Below, in pieces: positions 23,985-36,731 of a stretch of 64,000 nucleotides of DNA (positions are counted from its first letter, which is position 1; each line of letters begins with the position of its first letter). Position numbers and translations under genes: made by a program. The stretch lies in NCBI GenBank assembly GCA_007026445.1, contig VDMD01000003.1, forward strand, positions 1,054,001 through 1,118,000. Reading direction: 5' to 3'. The DNA is from Schizophyllum amplum. Its lineage: Eukaryota; Basidiomycota; Agaricomycetes; Agaricales; Schizophyllaceae. Below the pieces are notes generated by a model, which saw only the letters and a list, made by a program, of their open reading frames with translations, was not told where the DNA came from and made no database searches.

Positions 23985-26900
23985 ATGCTATCGTCCATCA
24001 TCTCGTACCGACCGAAGCGAAGGACGAAGGGCAACAGCGTTCGGTCGCCCTTCGCCAAATACCAGTTTGATACGGGACCTTCGCACCCGTACGCCTCGCA
24101 GGAGCTCATAGCGTCCAGCGAATCGAGGGACGGCGCTAGCAGCTCTCTGGACCATGACCCTTCACGATCGCACTCCTTCGCGCATATACCCTCCCCAGCC
24201 ACCAGGCTCAATCTCGACCTTTCCGGAAGCCCCCTTGCTGGTTGCTTCCCCGAACATATGTTCTCGGACAAGCCGCCAAGGGACACTGTCACTAAGCATG
24301 ACGCCACTACAAAGACGAACATCCTGACAGAAGGTCAGCAGAATGGAGACGGCGAGGACGATGAGTCTCTGGGATCAACATCCGAGGAGCTTGTAGCCAG
24401 TTTGGAAGCTATGACAGTGCGTATGCAAGTTGTGGTTCTCAAGACAGTCTGCTAACAGACCTGTATAGGCATCAACATTCGTACTATCTACTCCGCGTCT
24501 TCCAGCCTTCGGGAGACCCTCTCCAGCACCTCTCCTAATACCTGGAGGCAAAGCGCACCCTTTGGGCAGCCCACGACCGTCTGCCGACGATGCTGCGTCC
24601 ATCAGATCTGGCGTGACCATCGCGCGTGCGCTCTTCTCCAACCCGTATGCGTTGTCCGATCGGGGACGCTACGCCAGCGGCTCCTCCTCCCTGATGACGC
24701 GTCAAGACTCGGCCACACTCGCACCTGGAGAACACCCGTTTATGACACGGACCGCTTCTGGGAACAGTCATCGGCGTCCCGGGCATTCGAGACTGCCGTC
24801 CGGGTCGTCTATTGCCTCGCGACAAGCGGCTGGTAGCTACGCACCGTCACGCCAGGTGCTCGGAATGCCGGCAGTGCACGGAGTGTCGCCTATGCTCAGT
24901 GTGCCACCCGTGCCGCCGATGCCCCCGGATACGGAGCTCCTGTTCTCGCAGTTGTCCGGTATACTGACGCCTACGTCGTACGCTGGGAGCAGCAGGACGC
25001 AATCGGTGCAGAGCAGCAAGAGACTCTCTGGGCAGGGCAGCATCGCGGACCCAGCGCGCAACAGCGGTGCACACTCTGGGCAAAACAGCAGAACCCACTC
25101 GCAGAGTAGCAAGACGCACTCTGTGCATAGCACATCCACGTCACCGAGCGCATACAGCGATGCGCCTGGAAATGTGCCCGGCAGCGCGGAGCCGACTGTG
25201 TCATACAGCAAAATCTTGAATCGAGAAAACGAACCCGACGCTGAGGATGCAGACCACGCTGCGGACCTGAGCGGAGGAGACAAGATCGTAGCCACCAAGT
25301 GTGGAGACATCGTCGCGGCAACCAACTCATCGCTTCAAACCGAATCCTCGTCGGCTTTGTCACACGCCTCTACTTATATGGTGCATTCGCAGGCCTCTTC
25401 TGCGCATCCTGATACGATTGTGCCGGACCCTGAAGACCCCACGTCGCCTCTAGCTTCCGGTCCACAGCCGATTTTCGTCCCTCCAGGCCAACGGCAATTC
25501 GAGAGACGGAGCCCTACTATCCGAATGGCTGGCCAGGCTGCGTCAAGGGAAGCCGGCGCATCGACGAACGAAGCTGTACCATCCGGGGTCAGCCCAGTGG
25601 TCGCTCAGGCCGCGCCGGCGTTCAGTGACGTCGTAGCGCGAATGGAGAATGGCGCTTTTCGTCCGACCTTCACACCTATTACGGAGGAGACGGGCTCGCC
25701 ACCGACATCGGACTTAGCATCAGCCGGGTTGATCGACGAGCCCAACGGTCTTTCCCCCGATTATATTTCGGCTGGGCAGCCTGACAAGTCCCCGGAACCC
25801 CTCAAGGCCTTTCATGCGCCATGGGATGATCAGCCTTCGCAACGCCAGCCCCAGGTCGTATGTAGTAGAAACGCGGCTTTGGCACCCTCGCCACTGCAGT
25901 CGCCACGCTCTCGGTTCCCTTCCGGCGTCTTATCGCCAGCTACCGACTCCCCGTTGTTTCCCCCGAGCGCCGCTAGTCCTGAAGTGTCGCCCATATCTCG
26001 CGCTGGACCTACTTCACCAGGTGGTGAGTGCTTACATTTTGCGCCGTTTGATATATCTGCCTGCTTTCAGATTGTGCCCCATGCTACTGTATATTCTCCT
26101 TGCCGTCACTTCACAGCAACTAACAATTGATCAGGTCGCCAACATGACATTAAGCGTAAGCGCGAATCCATGGTTTTGGGACATGGACGAGTCGTCAGTA
26201 CTTCGTCGCTGCTCCCTATCAGCGACCGCCTCCATTCGACATCAGTAAGTCCTTTGATGCGATTACGGTATCGTGGTCTGACAAGCCTCGTTTCTGTGCA
26301 GCTCAGCCGTTCACCATCCACTCCGCAAGATCACAGAACAAGTATGAACTCTCGCCAGCGGTCGGGCATTCTCCCAGATGTGACCTCGCCGGGCCGGCGT
26401 GATACCTTGAACAACGTGCCTACCAGTGGCGCAAGCTCCGGCAGCTCGAGTACGGCTAGTGAGACCCGCAAACGCTCTAGCACTCTTAGCGGAGTGCGAC
26501 GTCTACCTACCATTGAGCGCTCGCCTACTGTCTCTGGTATTGACGACGCTCATCGATCTCGCTCGGCTAGCCTGTCGGGCCCTCCCTCCGGTCCTACATC
26601 AACGCTAGCGCGGCAGATGCTGTTGAACAGGACGGCATCTTCAGTGCAAGGGGATCGTCCTCTGAGGAAGTTCTCACTGCTTGGGGATCGGCCAGGGACA
26701 TCTCCCGGCGCTCTGCCCCCTCATGATGAGGGGCGAGGCGAAGCATCGGTGCGACCTACTTCTGCAGACATCATCTCCGACACCCGCGATGCAGGGTTTA
26801 CCAGTCACTGGGATGCCGCGGACGGGGACGGGAATCCACACGAATGGTCTCAAAACCATAAAGCTCTCCCCGCCATCCCGTTGAATGCAGCCCCATCGCC

Positions 26901-28995
26901 TTCGCCTATCGACACCCCTCATCATACGCAGGGTAGTTTACCGCCCGAAACCAAAGACTATGAGGCGGTCCGCGAATCACCACGTCCGAATGGCTGCTGT
27001 CCTTCTCTCCCTGTGGTGCGACCTTCAGAAGGCCCGCAAGCGAGGCAGACGAATGACTCTCAGTCTCAAGTCGAGCGACAGCCAGACACAGGAGATAGCC
27101 AGCCAACCGAGATGCACCGTATCATGGAACGTCGGGTCGAAATCTTCGAGCATGTATTACCACCTCCCGCGCCCTTGAGAGTTCCCTCGACGACCAGACA
27201 TATGCGGGCTCCCCGTACACCTTCCTTGTCCGGCCCTCGACCACCAGCAGCGATGTCACCCTCACGTACTTTGGTTCCGCAAGACGGTATAACAATGTCC
27301 CCAGCCGCGCATTCTCCGATTCAAGTGCATAGCACACAACTCCTATCGCACTCCATTCCTTCTCATCAGCAGCACTCAGTGTTGGCGCCCACTCTCGTTA
27401 CCATACCTTCAAGTAGCGCATTTAGTGAAGATGCGAAGAGCGCCACGTCAACGGAGCCTCCGCATCGCGCGCCTCGTTTGCAGCCAGCCGTCGTGACTGA
27501 CCTTGCCGCCTACGAGGGCGGAACTCCCTATCATTCCGCCACCGAGCACGACTCACCTACTCGAGCGTCTGTGCTCGGATCGCCGCCACCCTACTACACC
27601 GTTTTCTGGGACTACCATCCAGAGGCAGACATTCACCGGGGTCAGAGCGAACAAATACCCAGCGACGGGGATCATCGCGCTGATGTCTCCTCTCCGCGAG
27701 CTGCCGCGACGTCCAGTGGAGGTGCCAGTCGGCGTGTGCGTGTCCGGCCACCACTTCCAGCAGGTCCGCGGCTGCCTGCGCAACGTCATTTGAATGGGAC
27801 ATCCGCAACCGCCAAACCTCCGCTTCTTGCAGGTTCATGGACCAGTATAGACGGCAGTTCGTCGTCCTCGGCACTACAGACGTCATCAGCGAGATGGCGC
27901 GGGTACTCACTCGACGTGGCTAAGTTGGTGCTGTCCTCAGAGGAACTTCAGTCGACGGTGTCCCACGCAATCAGGCAATCAGCACGGTCATCGTCAATCC
28001 GGTTACTTCGCCCAGAAGAGGTTCAGGCGGAGATACCGATCGAGTTAGGCAGGCTCGAGGCACGTCGCGGGGAGATCAAAGCCCAAATTGTGTCGTTGAA
28101 GCGTGCCCGCGAGCAACTGCTCTCGTCGTTGGCTTCACAATCCGAAGACACTCATGCGCAGTCTTTCGTTCGGCAGCTTGTTGAGGATCTGCGCAATGTC
28201 TCTTCCCGCCTGGACAAGTTGGCGCAAGACTTCGACGCCGCGGGCGAGCAGATCATGCGGCTCACGTCTATCCTACACATCCACCAGAGCAGCGCACTGT
28301 CTATGGCGCTCCGAAAGCTAAATAATAGCTTTCAACGAAAGTGTGCCGAGACAGAAGATTTGCGAGAGCGTGTAGCCGAAACGGAAGCTGAGCGCAACGA
28401 GGCGTGGCAGCACGCCAGCGCTGTGGCGCAAGAGCTCGACGACATGTGCGCAAAGTCGGAAGGGCCGACGCCTGTGTCGAGCCGGCGGTCAAGCAGGGTG
28501 CTGGCTTCGCGAAAGAGCAGTATGCGTGTCTCCAAGGCAGGCCTTCGTCGCTCCAGCAGTAACATACGAGCGAGTACGATATCGTCGGGCGTCAAGTCCG
28601 TCTACTCGCCGGATGGCGACGCAGTGCCACCGGTTCCACAACTCCCTTGTCGGCGCTGCGAGTCTGCTATGCAGAGACCAAGGGTACGTCGAACTGTCAT
28701 CGATGACTGTGGACGCTGACTGCTCTTCAAAGGCGCTTTCCGCGACGACGATGCGTACCAAGGACGTATCGCTATCGGTGGTCTCGCATCGCGTTCAGTC
28801 CACTCTTCAAGGCGACGTACTGCGTTCATCTCGCTCAGTGTCTCTTCCTTCTTTCCGAGGAATCAATGACATGGCAGACTTCGACGTCAGTATCCGGGTT
28901 CTCAGCCTTCTGCTCGGGAGCTGATTATTTTCCAGCGACAGGCCCTCCTAACAGGACTGGGATTACCTTGTCGACCTTCTATCGATTATCTATAA
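23985..28995 (+). CDS. Very large Ser/Pro-rich disordered protein with C-terminal coiled coil
   Basis: Seven exons fit: 23985-24416, 24469-26023, 26071-26088 (an 18-nt micro-exon), 26135-26244, 26302-28683, 28733-28885 and 28936-28995. Introns are 46-57 nt, giving 1,569 residues. The micro-exon could instead be intronic (one 111-nt intron), which keeps frame and removes six residues including three Cys. A basic KRKR cluster follows it. Most of the protein is low complexity (Ser, Pro, Thr, His), including an imperfect Ser/His/Thr-Gln run around 25060-25140. The ordered part is a coiled coil at about residues 1275-1430 (LEARRGEIKAQIVSLKRARE to ERVAETEAERNEAWQHA), then a Ser/Arg-rich tail. I do not recognise the family; a large cell-polarity, septum or signalling scaffold is possible. 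Confidence 0.75.
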
Positions 28996-29246
28996 CTTAT
29001 CTGGGTTTCTTCCTAAGTATGCATGACCTTGAACTCTCGAACGGTATCCTATCTGGATTACATGAAGCACGACCTACTTGATGGTACAGCCAGGGGCCTT
29101 TAGTCCACTCGCAAAGCGACAACGTACATAAAGCGACAACATCTAAGAGCAAAGCAGGACGAATAAGTACCGAACGTTGCCAGGTGAGGACGGAAAAGCA
29201 TGCGAGACGCAGATACGAAAGGGGAATGTCAATATCACTGAGGATC

Positions 29247-32200
29247 TCAGCGTCGAATGCGCTTTCTCCGGATCTCCATCTCTCCGGGTGACGATGGCGG
29301 TTCCTCCGAAGGTGGCACTGTTGGAACAGTGTCTTCACCAGCCTCGTCCTCCTCTTCTATCACAGATCTGCCCCTCTTGCGAGAGGCGCGAGGGGTTTCT
29401 TCATTCGCTGGAGAGCTGTCCGCGCCACTGGCAGCCCGACGTTTGGCTGGCGACTTCCCATACGTTGTACGGACGCGGGGTGTCGTTGTGACCTCGCGAC
29501 GGGGAGACGAAGCCTCCGGCTCCGACTGTTCAGCCTGCGACGGTTCGATGTCCGCGTCTGCAGGAGTCCTTTTCGATGCGGCACGCCGTGGGCGTGGGCG
29601 CGAGCGCGTAGGGGTCTTCTGAATGACAACGGGCACCTCCTCCTCAGTGGTATTGCCTTCGTCGTCGGTAGCCACTGCTGCAGCACTTTTGCCTCCCTTG
29701 CGAGGCCGGCCGCGTCCCTTCCCAGCTATAAGTTTGTTGAGTGATACCGTTGACGCGCATGAAATCATACACATACCTCTTGAGCGTGCCGTTGACACAC
29801 CGAGCCGTTTCTCATACGCCTTATGGGCGTCCCACATCTTGGCCGTCGAAGAAGAGTCGACTTTGGCCTCAGCCAACGTCTGGTCCATGTGTGCTTTGCT
29901 GCTCACGTCATCAGTGAAGGCAGTTACACATGGAGGCATACGACTTACATGCGAAGACCATCCTCAGGTTTGATGCCGACTACTACAGGCGTCAAGACTC
30001 TGAAGAAGGTCAAAGCCTTCTTCATGAGTCGCCTGCTGTTGTTGGCCTGATAACCCGCTAGTCTCTTGCCTATCCAGTCGAGGAGATCCGTGTGTATCTG
30101 CACAATGGAGTCGATATCCATGCTGTGTACGATGGCCAGCTGAGCGCCGCGAATGACCAACGCAGTAGAAAGGGACTTCGCCAAATGGACCGCGTTGGTC
30201 TCGTCTGACACATATCCACCGATTACCAAGTCAAACGCCTGCGTATATGCATCAGAATCGCTCGTGCGGTAAGGTTGAACTCATCACGTACGTCCTGAAT
30301 GGTTTCGGTGATGACGCCAACAACGGTCTCTGTGTCACCGCCCTTGCGACATTCCTGCCGCAAACTGTCCAGTACAACCTTGGAGCAGCTGTCCACATTG
30401 GACCCAAACCGCCCATAGTGCGCAAGCAGGACGGCGCAGTGGCGCAAGTCGATGACGCCCGCGCGTATGGCGCGCAAATAAGTCGTGATAACATCGACGA
30501 AGACGTACTCCTTCTCAAGCTGCGCGCGGGATTTCGTGTTGACTACGAGAGATTTTGAGCGCGAGCACAACGACAGAACAGTTATACAACTCACCTTGGA
30601 TGACATTTCGGTCTTCCTCGTCGTCATCCTCACTCTCGCTGTCTGAACGCTCCTCGTCGACTGGTTTCCGACCGGGCCCCGTAGTCTCCGCATATTGTTC
30701 TACCTCCGCCTGAATGAACCCTGCACAGCGGTACTGCACTTCGTCGTCCAACGTAACGGGTATAGTTGCGAGGGGTAGGACAGCACCATCCGCCGCTCTC
30801 GTTTGTCCGGTCGCAAAGAGGATGTGTATGTTTAGCAGCTGCTTGAATGCCTGTTTGCAAGATCAGAGCCCGTTTGCTAGAAAGTGCATGAGATTCTTAC
30901 CGCCCGCTTCACACCATCGACGGTATTCGACTGGCTGCCAATAGAGAAGTCGACGAGTTTCTGAAGAAGGGAGTCGCGTTGCTCCCGAAGGGTATCTCTA
31001 TAACGGGTATCATCCGGCGACGACTCGAGATCGCCCATCAGCCCCTTCGCCTTCCAGAATATGTATAGCGAGAGCACAGTCAACGCCTGTTCTATCATCT
31101 GTTGTACATGATTCAGTTACCACCACCCTGAGAACCTCCGTCATATCAACACGCACCACTTCTTCTTCCTTGTTCCCCATCCGTCCCCTTTCTGACAGCG
31201 CCATGAGAATATCCCAGGCACTGCTCTGCTTTCCACCCTCGTTCTCCTCAATCCATCCGCTCAGGTCTCGGCAGCCTGATAGTATGGCGAGCCGGGTGCA
31301 GATTGAGGTCAACGCGAGCACCTCGTCTTCTGAGAACACAGCAACCTCGATATCGTCGCGCCCGGCAATGATGTCGCGCAGGCTTGTTGAGAGCTCGTCC
31401 TCGAGCTCCAGGATCTTTGCGCTATTCGTGTTGGTCAAGGACGTGGCGTCCATAAGCGCGGACACGACTTTGACGGCGTTCACCAGGACGGCAGTAGACG
31501 ACTGGGAGAGGAAGAGCTTGTTGACTTCGTCCCAGAGTGTGCTGTACGCCTAGAGAAAGATGTGAGCTCAACCAAAAGAATTCCTGCCGAGGAAAGCACG
31601 TACGGGGACCATCCGCATATCGAGGTAGAGATCCAGGTTCATGAAGGTGGGCAGCAGCAGCACCTCGGCTACACGGTTATGATCTGCCTGGTACTTGGCG
31701 AAAAGTCGAGGGAGAGCCTTGATAAGCGCCCGCGTTATATCACTTGACAGATTCTCCTCTTCACCCTGCAACGACTGTCAGATAGCCAGCGAGCAAATGT
31801 TGCGGTTATCGCACCTTCTTCCCACCTACGGACTCGGCCTTCGCTTTGGAGATCGCGGCAACCAGCACTTGAAGCAGAATGGTTTCCTCGTCCTCATCCA
31901 GTCGCCAAGCGTCATTGACAGCATCGGCAGCAGCCTTCTCATTGGCCCGCCGGCGCTTGCTGGGCGACGAGCTGCCGACATTCTCTTCCGCCGCCGTGTG
32001 GTCGAGAAGCACTACATCTAGCAGACCGTCCCAATCGCTCATGGCGTCTAGCACTCCCCACAGCGCGTCGACTGCCAGCGTAATCCGGTTCTTCGGAGAA
32101 TTGGACAGCAATACGCTCAGCTCCTTCCGTCGCGCCTTCGCTGCCTCGCTAACATCGTCCGCTGCGTCCTCCTCCTGCGACTCCGCATCCTCGCTATCTG

Positions 32201-34031
32201 CATCCAACGCCTGGCTCCAGCGGACAAGCAGCGCCGCAAGCGCCTTGATACCAATGCGGTTCGTGTCCACAGGAGATGCTTGCACCCCCACACAGCGCTC
32301 GTCCACTGTCTCCTTCCACGCGCTCGCCACAAACTCGCTGACCGCCTTCCGCACGCGCACCTCCGGGTCGAACACTAGCAAGCATAGCTTCTCGCGCTCT
32401 TCTTCCTCGAGCAGCGACGCGTCCTCGATCGCCGAGAGCACCTGCACGACCGCCGTGCGCACGGATAGCTCGGTGTCGCTGGTCGCCATCTCGATGAGGC
32501 GCGGCTTGAAGCGCTCGGTGAAGTGGTTGAGGGAGGTGAGGTAGGTCGTCGCGGCGTAGACGTGCTGGAGGGACTTGACAGCCTCGAGTCGGACGTGGTT
32601 GTTGGCGTCGGAGAGGACCCAGCCGACGTAGCGCAGGTACGAAGTGTCGAGGAAAGTGGAGGGGTGCTTCTTGAACCAGACGCCCAGTGCGTGAACACAT
32701 TCGGCGCGGATGGTGGGGTCCAGGTCCCGGTATCGGTGGACGAACACACTGGAAAACAGTCAGCATCCCTGTGTATGTGGTCGCCGTTTCAACGTCGTAC
32801 GCACCCATCGACAAACTCTTTCAGAAATTCTGTGAGCTTGTTCCGCCGGCTGCGCACTTCCTGTGCTTTGCCTTCAAGCTCCTTCTCTCGGGCGCCCTTG
32901 CCTTTGGCACCCGCAGCGGTAGCAGCCTTGCGCTTCTTCTCCCCCTCGCGCTGCCGAGCAATGACCTCGGCCTCTTTCTCCACCTTCGCCGCGACGTCGC
33001 ATAGCGCAGTCTCCGCTTCCATAGCTAGAACAGTCGCAGTGTGGCGGAAACTGCGTATTTGCGAGGATGACATCGGCACGACCCATGTTTGCAGAGTCAA
33101 CATCAGGTCGGAGGCGTATAGCGAGCCGAGATCCGCGGCGGAGATGATGAGGCGTTCAATGAACTCTGACAGAGACTTGCGGAATTTCTTGAATATTGGT
33201 AGCTTCGATGTGAGGGGGTAGGTCGGCGAGTTGTCCTGGGCACGCAACCGTGTTAGGTTTAACATTAGCGCAGGACTGGCTAGAAACGCACCTGCTTCAA
33301 TGCCTCGGTAAAGTTGTCCAGCGCGTCAACGACGCCATCGTAATCGACTGCCTCGTCCTCGTTGACAGAGTCGTTGCAGCCACAGCAGCGCAGGATTAGA
33401 TTGACCAGCTCAGCTTGTGCGTGGCCCGGACTCTGGTTCAGGGACTCCAAGAAATCCTCGGCTGTGGACTGCAGCGCAGCAGCAGGGTTGAGTATAGCAT
33501 CTACGGAGTATGAGAAGTGAATTCATAGACGAGAATAGTCACGCACTGAAGAGGGGATTATCCGAAGAGATCTTCGTGTCTTTCTCGACCTGCGCCGCGT
33601 CGAACGCGTCCTCTCCCTCCTTCGCCTTCCTCCCGCGACGCGTCGTTGTGCCCGCAGGTTTCGCCTTCGTGGTGCGCGGCTTCTTCACAGGACGCGGCTC
33701 CCGGGGCTTGCCCGTGGCTTTGCGCTTGCCCTTGCGCGCACCTGGCGCCGATTTCGCGGGGCCGGCGTAGTCTTCTTCTTCTTCCTCGTCTGCGGGTGCC
33801 GCAGCTTCATCCCCGTCTTCTGGATCTTCAATCTCAGCATCTCCATCTGCATCTTCATGCGAGGGGCTGTCGGTCTCGGTCTCGCTCTCCCCGGCGCGTC
33901 TCTTGTTGTTTTCTTGGCTTGCTGCTCTCGGCTCAGCATCACGTTACAGAGACATAGTAGTAGCACATACAGAATAGCTGGGTCGTCTTCCTTTCGCGCC
34001 CAGAGCGCCGCGGGGCTGGAGAATCCGACAT
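29247..34031 (-). CDS. SCC3: Cohesin subunit SCC3 / STAG (Irr1, Psc3)
   Basis: Thirteen exons: 34031-33971, 33921-33547, 33500-33292, 33235-32805, 32748-31815, 31765-31604, 31549-31157, 31098-30901, 30850-30595, 30542-30292, 30238-29949, 29898-29777 and 29725-29247. Introns are 46-58 nt, giving 1,386 residues. The N-terminus is acidic then basic (a run of five Glu, KPREPRPVKKPRTTKAK), as in other SCC3 proteins. The STAG domain and stromalin conservative region are clear: FRKSLSEFIERLI, then FVHRYRDLDPTIRAECVHAL and GVWFKKHPSTFLD, YLRYVGWVLSDANNHVRLEA. HEAT-like helices continue to LIGGYV-type segments, and the C-terminus is disordered with SPAKRR and RRKRIRR. SCC3 binds the kleisin Scc1 and DNA and is essential for sister chromatid cohesion. 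It sits in the nucleus. Confidence 0.95.
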
Positions 34032-34231
34032 GATGATGGTGGCAAGCAGTGAGACGCGACGCGGTGACCACGTCCGGCTCCTCGGCACCGACCCACATCA
34101 CGTGGATACACAAGCAATCGTGACGCACGCGGACCATCGGCCGAAATCCGAGGAGATTGATCGTGCTCGCCGGGGACACTTTATTCGAGTCTTGCAATGC
34201 GAGTCACTATTCGTCTCTGTAGATCACCACC
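34032..34231. promoter_or_regulatory. Compact bidirectional promoter SCC3/THR4
   Basis: Only 200 bp separate the start codons of SCC3 (-) and threonine synthase (+), so both core promoters and both leaders must fit here. I see no clear TATA box. A CACCACC context directly precedes the THR4 ATG. Confidence 0.6.
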
Positions 34232-36179
34232 ATGAAGTACTTTTCCACTCGCGGCGGGAAGGACTTGCTCTCCTTCGAAGAGGTGCAAGCTGCATTGTCG
34301 GCATGCTGCGCGCCACACTGAACTCGATCAACAGGCGGTCCTCACTGGCCTTGCCCCCGATGGTGGCTTGTATATCCCCGAGACCATTCCCTCTCTTCCC
34401 GCAAACTGGCAGGAACAATGGAAGGACTACTCCTTCATAGATCTGTCCGCCGCTATCCTCCGCCTCTTCATCTCCCCATCTGAGATCTCCGACGCGGAGC
34501 TTCGGGCGCTGGTCGACAAGTCCTACGCGACGTTCCGCCACCCAGACATCACTCCCCTCCACAAAGTTGGCGACAAGCGCTTCATCCTGGAGCTCTTCCA
34601 TGGACCGACATTTGCGTTCAAGGACGTTGCGTTGCAATTCCTCGGGAACCTCTTCGAATTCTTCCTGCTGAGAAGGAACGCGAAGAAGGCGGGGGGCGAA
34701 CCACAGGAGAAGCTGACCATTGTCGGCGCGACTAGTGGTGATACTGGAAGGTGCGCAATACCTGCCCATGTGTTGGGAATCTTCTGACTTGAACTATTCC
34801 AGCGCAGCCATATACGGCGTACGGAATAAGGCGAACATCTCCGTCTTCATTCTCCACCCCAAGGGTCGCGTCTCGCCGATCCAGGAAGCGCAAATGACCA
34901 CCGTCACCGATGCTAACGTCCACAACGTCGCTGTTCAGGGCACGTTCGATGACTGCCAGGTGCGCTAACCCGACACCTTCTATCATCGCTCATTCAACTT
35001 ATCCCCCGCACAGGACATCGTCAAAGCTCTCTTCGGTGACAAAGAGATGAACGCCGCCTACCATCTCGGCGCTGTCAACTCCATCAACTGGGCGCGCATC
35101 CTCGCTCAAACCGTCTACTACTTCCACGCCTACTTCGCCGCCCTCAAACAACTTCCCGCGGACGCTTCCCTCCAGTTCGTCGTCCCCACGGGCAACTTCG
35201 GGGACATTCTGGCTGGGTACTACGCGAAGAAGATGGGGCTGCCGATGGCGAAGCTTGCGGTCGCGACGAATGAGAACGACATTCTCGCGCGGTTCTGGCG
35301 GAGCGGGAAGTACGAGAAGGTGGAGTCGGCGGCGGCGAGCGGGGCAGGGGATTCGACTGCGCCGGCCCTGGGTGCGTCCGATGGCAAGCAGGCGACGGCG
35401 GCGGGGGGCGTGAAGGAGACGTTGAGCCCGGCTATGGATATCTTGGTGTCAAGCAACTTTGAGAGGCTGCTGTGGTACTTGGCGAGGCAGGGTGTGGTGG
35501 CGGAGGAGGGGCAAGCCGCTACGGACGAGAAGGAGAAGAGGGCCAGTGCGTCAAGTATTTTGGCGCATTGGATGTCGCTGGTGAAGACGGACGGCCGGGT
35601 GGAAGTACCGGTCGCCGCGCTCGAGCTGGCGAGACAAGACTTCGTAGCGGAGCGGATATCGAATGAGCAGGTATGTTGCTGTTCTTGCTCGTACATCGCT
35701 GCTATTACCGTTCCACGTTCCACATCACTGATATCTGACCACCTTGCCACTCAGACTCTGGACACCATAAAATTCCACTTCTTGGCGGACCCATCCTACA
35801 TCGCCGACCCGCACACTTCGGTCGGCCTGGCTGCTGCCGCGCTTGTGGCGCCACAAAAGTAAGTTGTCTTGCAGCATGCCTGTCATGTAAGGCGCCCAAA
35901 ACCAGACTGCCGGGTCGCATGCACGTTCACGAAACTGCCCGTACTAACAAACTTCATCACAGCGCCCCCAACACCACCCAAATCATCCTCTCCACCGCCC
36001 ACCCGGCCAAGTTCTCCGAGGCCGTCTCCCGCGCCCTGCAAGGCTATTCGGAGTTCAACTTCGAGCGCGACGTGCTGCCAGAAGAGTTCCGCGGGCTGTT
36101 GGAGAAGAAGAGGAACGTGATCGATGTGCCGAAGGCGGACGTGGAGTTGGTGAAGCAGGTGATCAAGAAGTATGCCTAG
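34232..36179 (+). CDS. THR4: Threonine synthase
   Basis: Six exons: 34232-34282, 34335-34750,34803-34959, 35014-35670, 35755-35858 and 35963-36179. Introns are 52, 52, 54, 84 and 104 nt, giving 533 residues. It converts O-phosphohomoserine to threonine with pyridoxal phosphate, the last step of threonine synthesis, in the cytosol. Evidence: the N-terminal YFSTRGG typical of threonine synthases, APDGGLYIPE, the PLP lysine in HGPTFAFKDVALQFLGN (about residue 113), the phosphate-binding GATSGDTGSAAIYG, and VPTGNFGDILAGYYAKKMGLP. The length matches the fungal long form. A low-complexity insertion (Ala/Gly/Ser, about residues 305-335) lies between conserved blocks. It ends in VKQVIKKYA. Confidence 0.96.
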
Positions 36180-36731
36180 CCTAAGTCTCGCCATCAAGGC
36201 GTCGTAACAAGAATAATGTTGTATGAGTCGAATTTTAACTTGTAGGCTACCGGGATCAAAGCCATTCAAGCAATGACGTGGTATCTTGTTCAAGTTGCTA
36301 TGTACTGTGCTGCAATGTGGGTCCAGTTACCCGATGTCGCGTGACCAGCGCTAGCCATCAATCGCGTCCCGAATTGGACAACACCTTGTTCTTGTCCCCC
36401 ATGGCCACTACTTGCAATCGAATGCGTTCTCTGTCGCGTCTACCTATTGAATGCAGCTGCTAAGCCTGAAAATGGGTGCCGCGGCACTCGCGCCGTTCGG
36501 CTCGTCTAGCGGAATGACAATGTCCCCAGGCTATCTCCGCCCAATCTCGTGCTGCGATAATGATGAGCGCCCTAGATACTAAGTAGCTCGACTTTGTATG
36601 CGATAGTAGGACAGGGCGGTATCAGCGCCTTCCGCTCACCATTCAATAACCGTGGGGCCTACGTACAAAGATGATCTCTAACAGTCCTCCGACTCCTTCC
36701 TCACTCTGTCTTTTCGAGAGCCCGACCAGAC
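36180..36731. other. Intergenic region THR4 to amidase
   Basis: About 0.55 kb without a coding signal. It holds the THR4 3' UTR and the amidase promoter. Confidence 0.5.

Noticed and set aside
24837..25363. Cys/Ser-rich minus-strand frames that look like a metal-binding repeat protein
   Set aside because: They arise from the reverse of a Ser/Gln/His repeat in the large plus-strand gene; the plus strand keeps one frame for over 1.5 kb.
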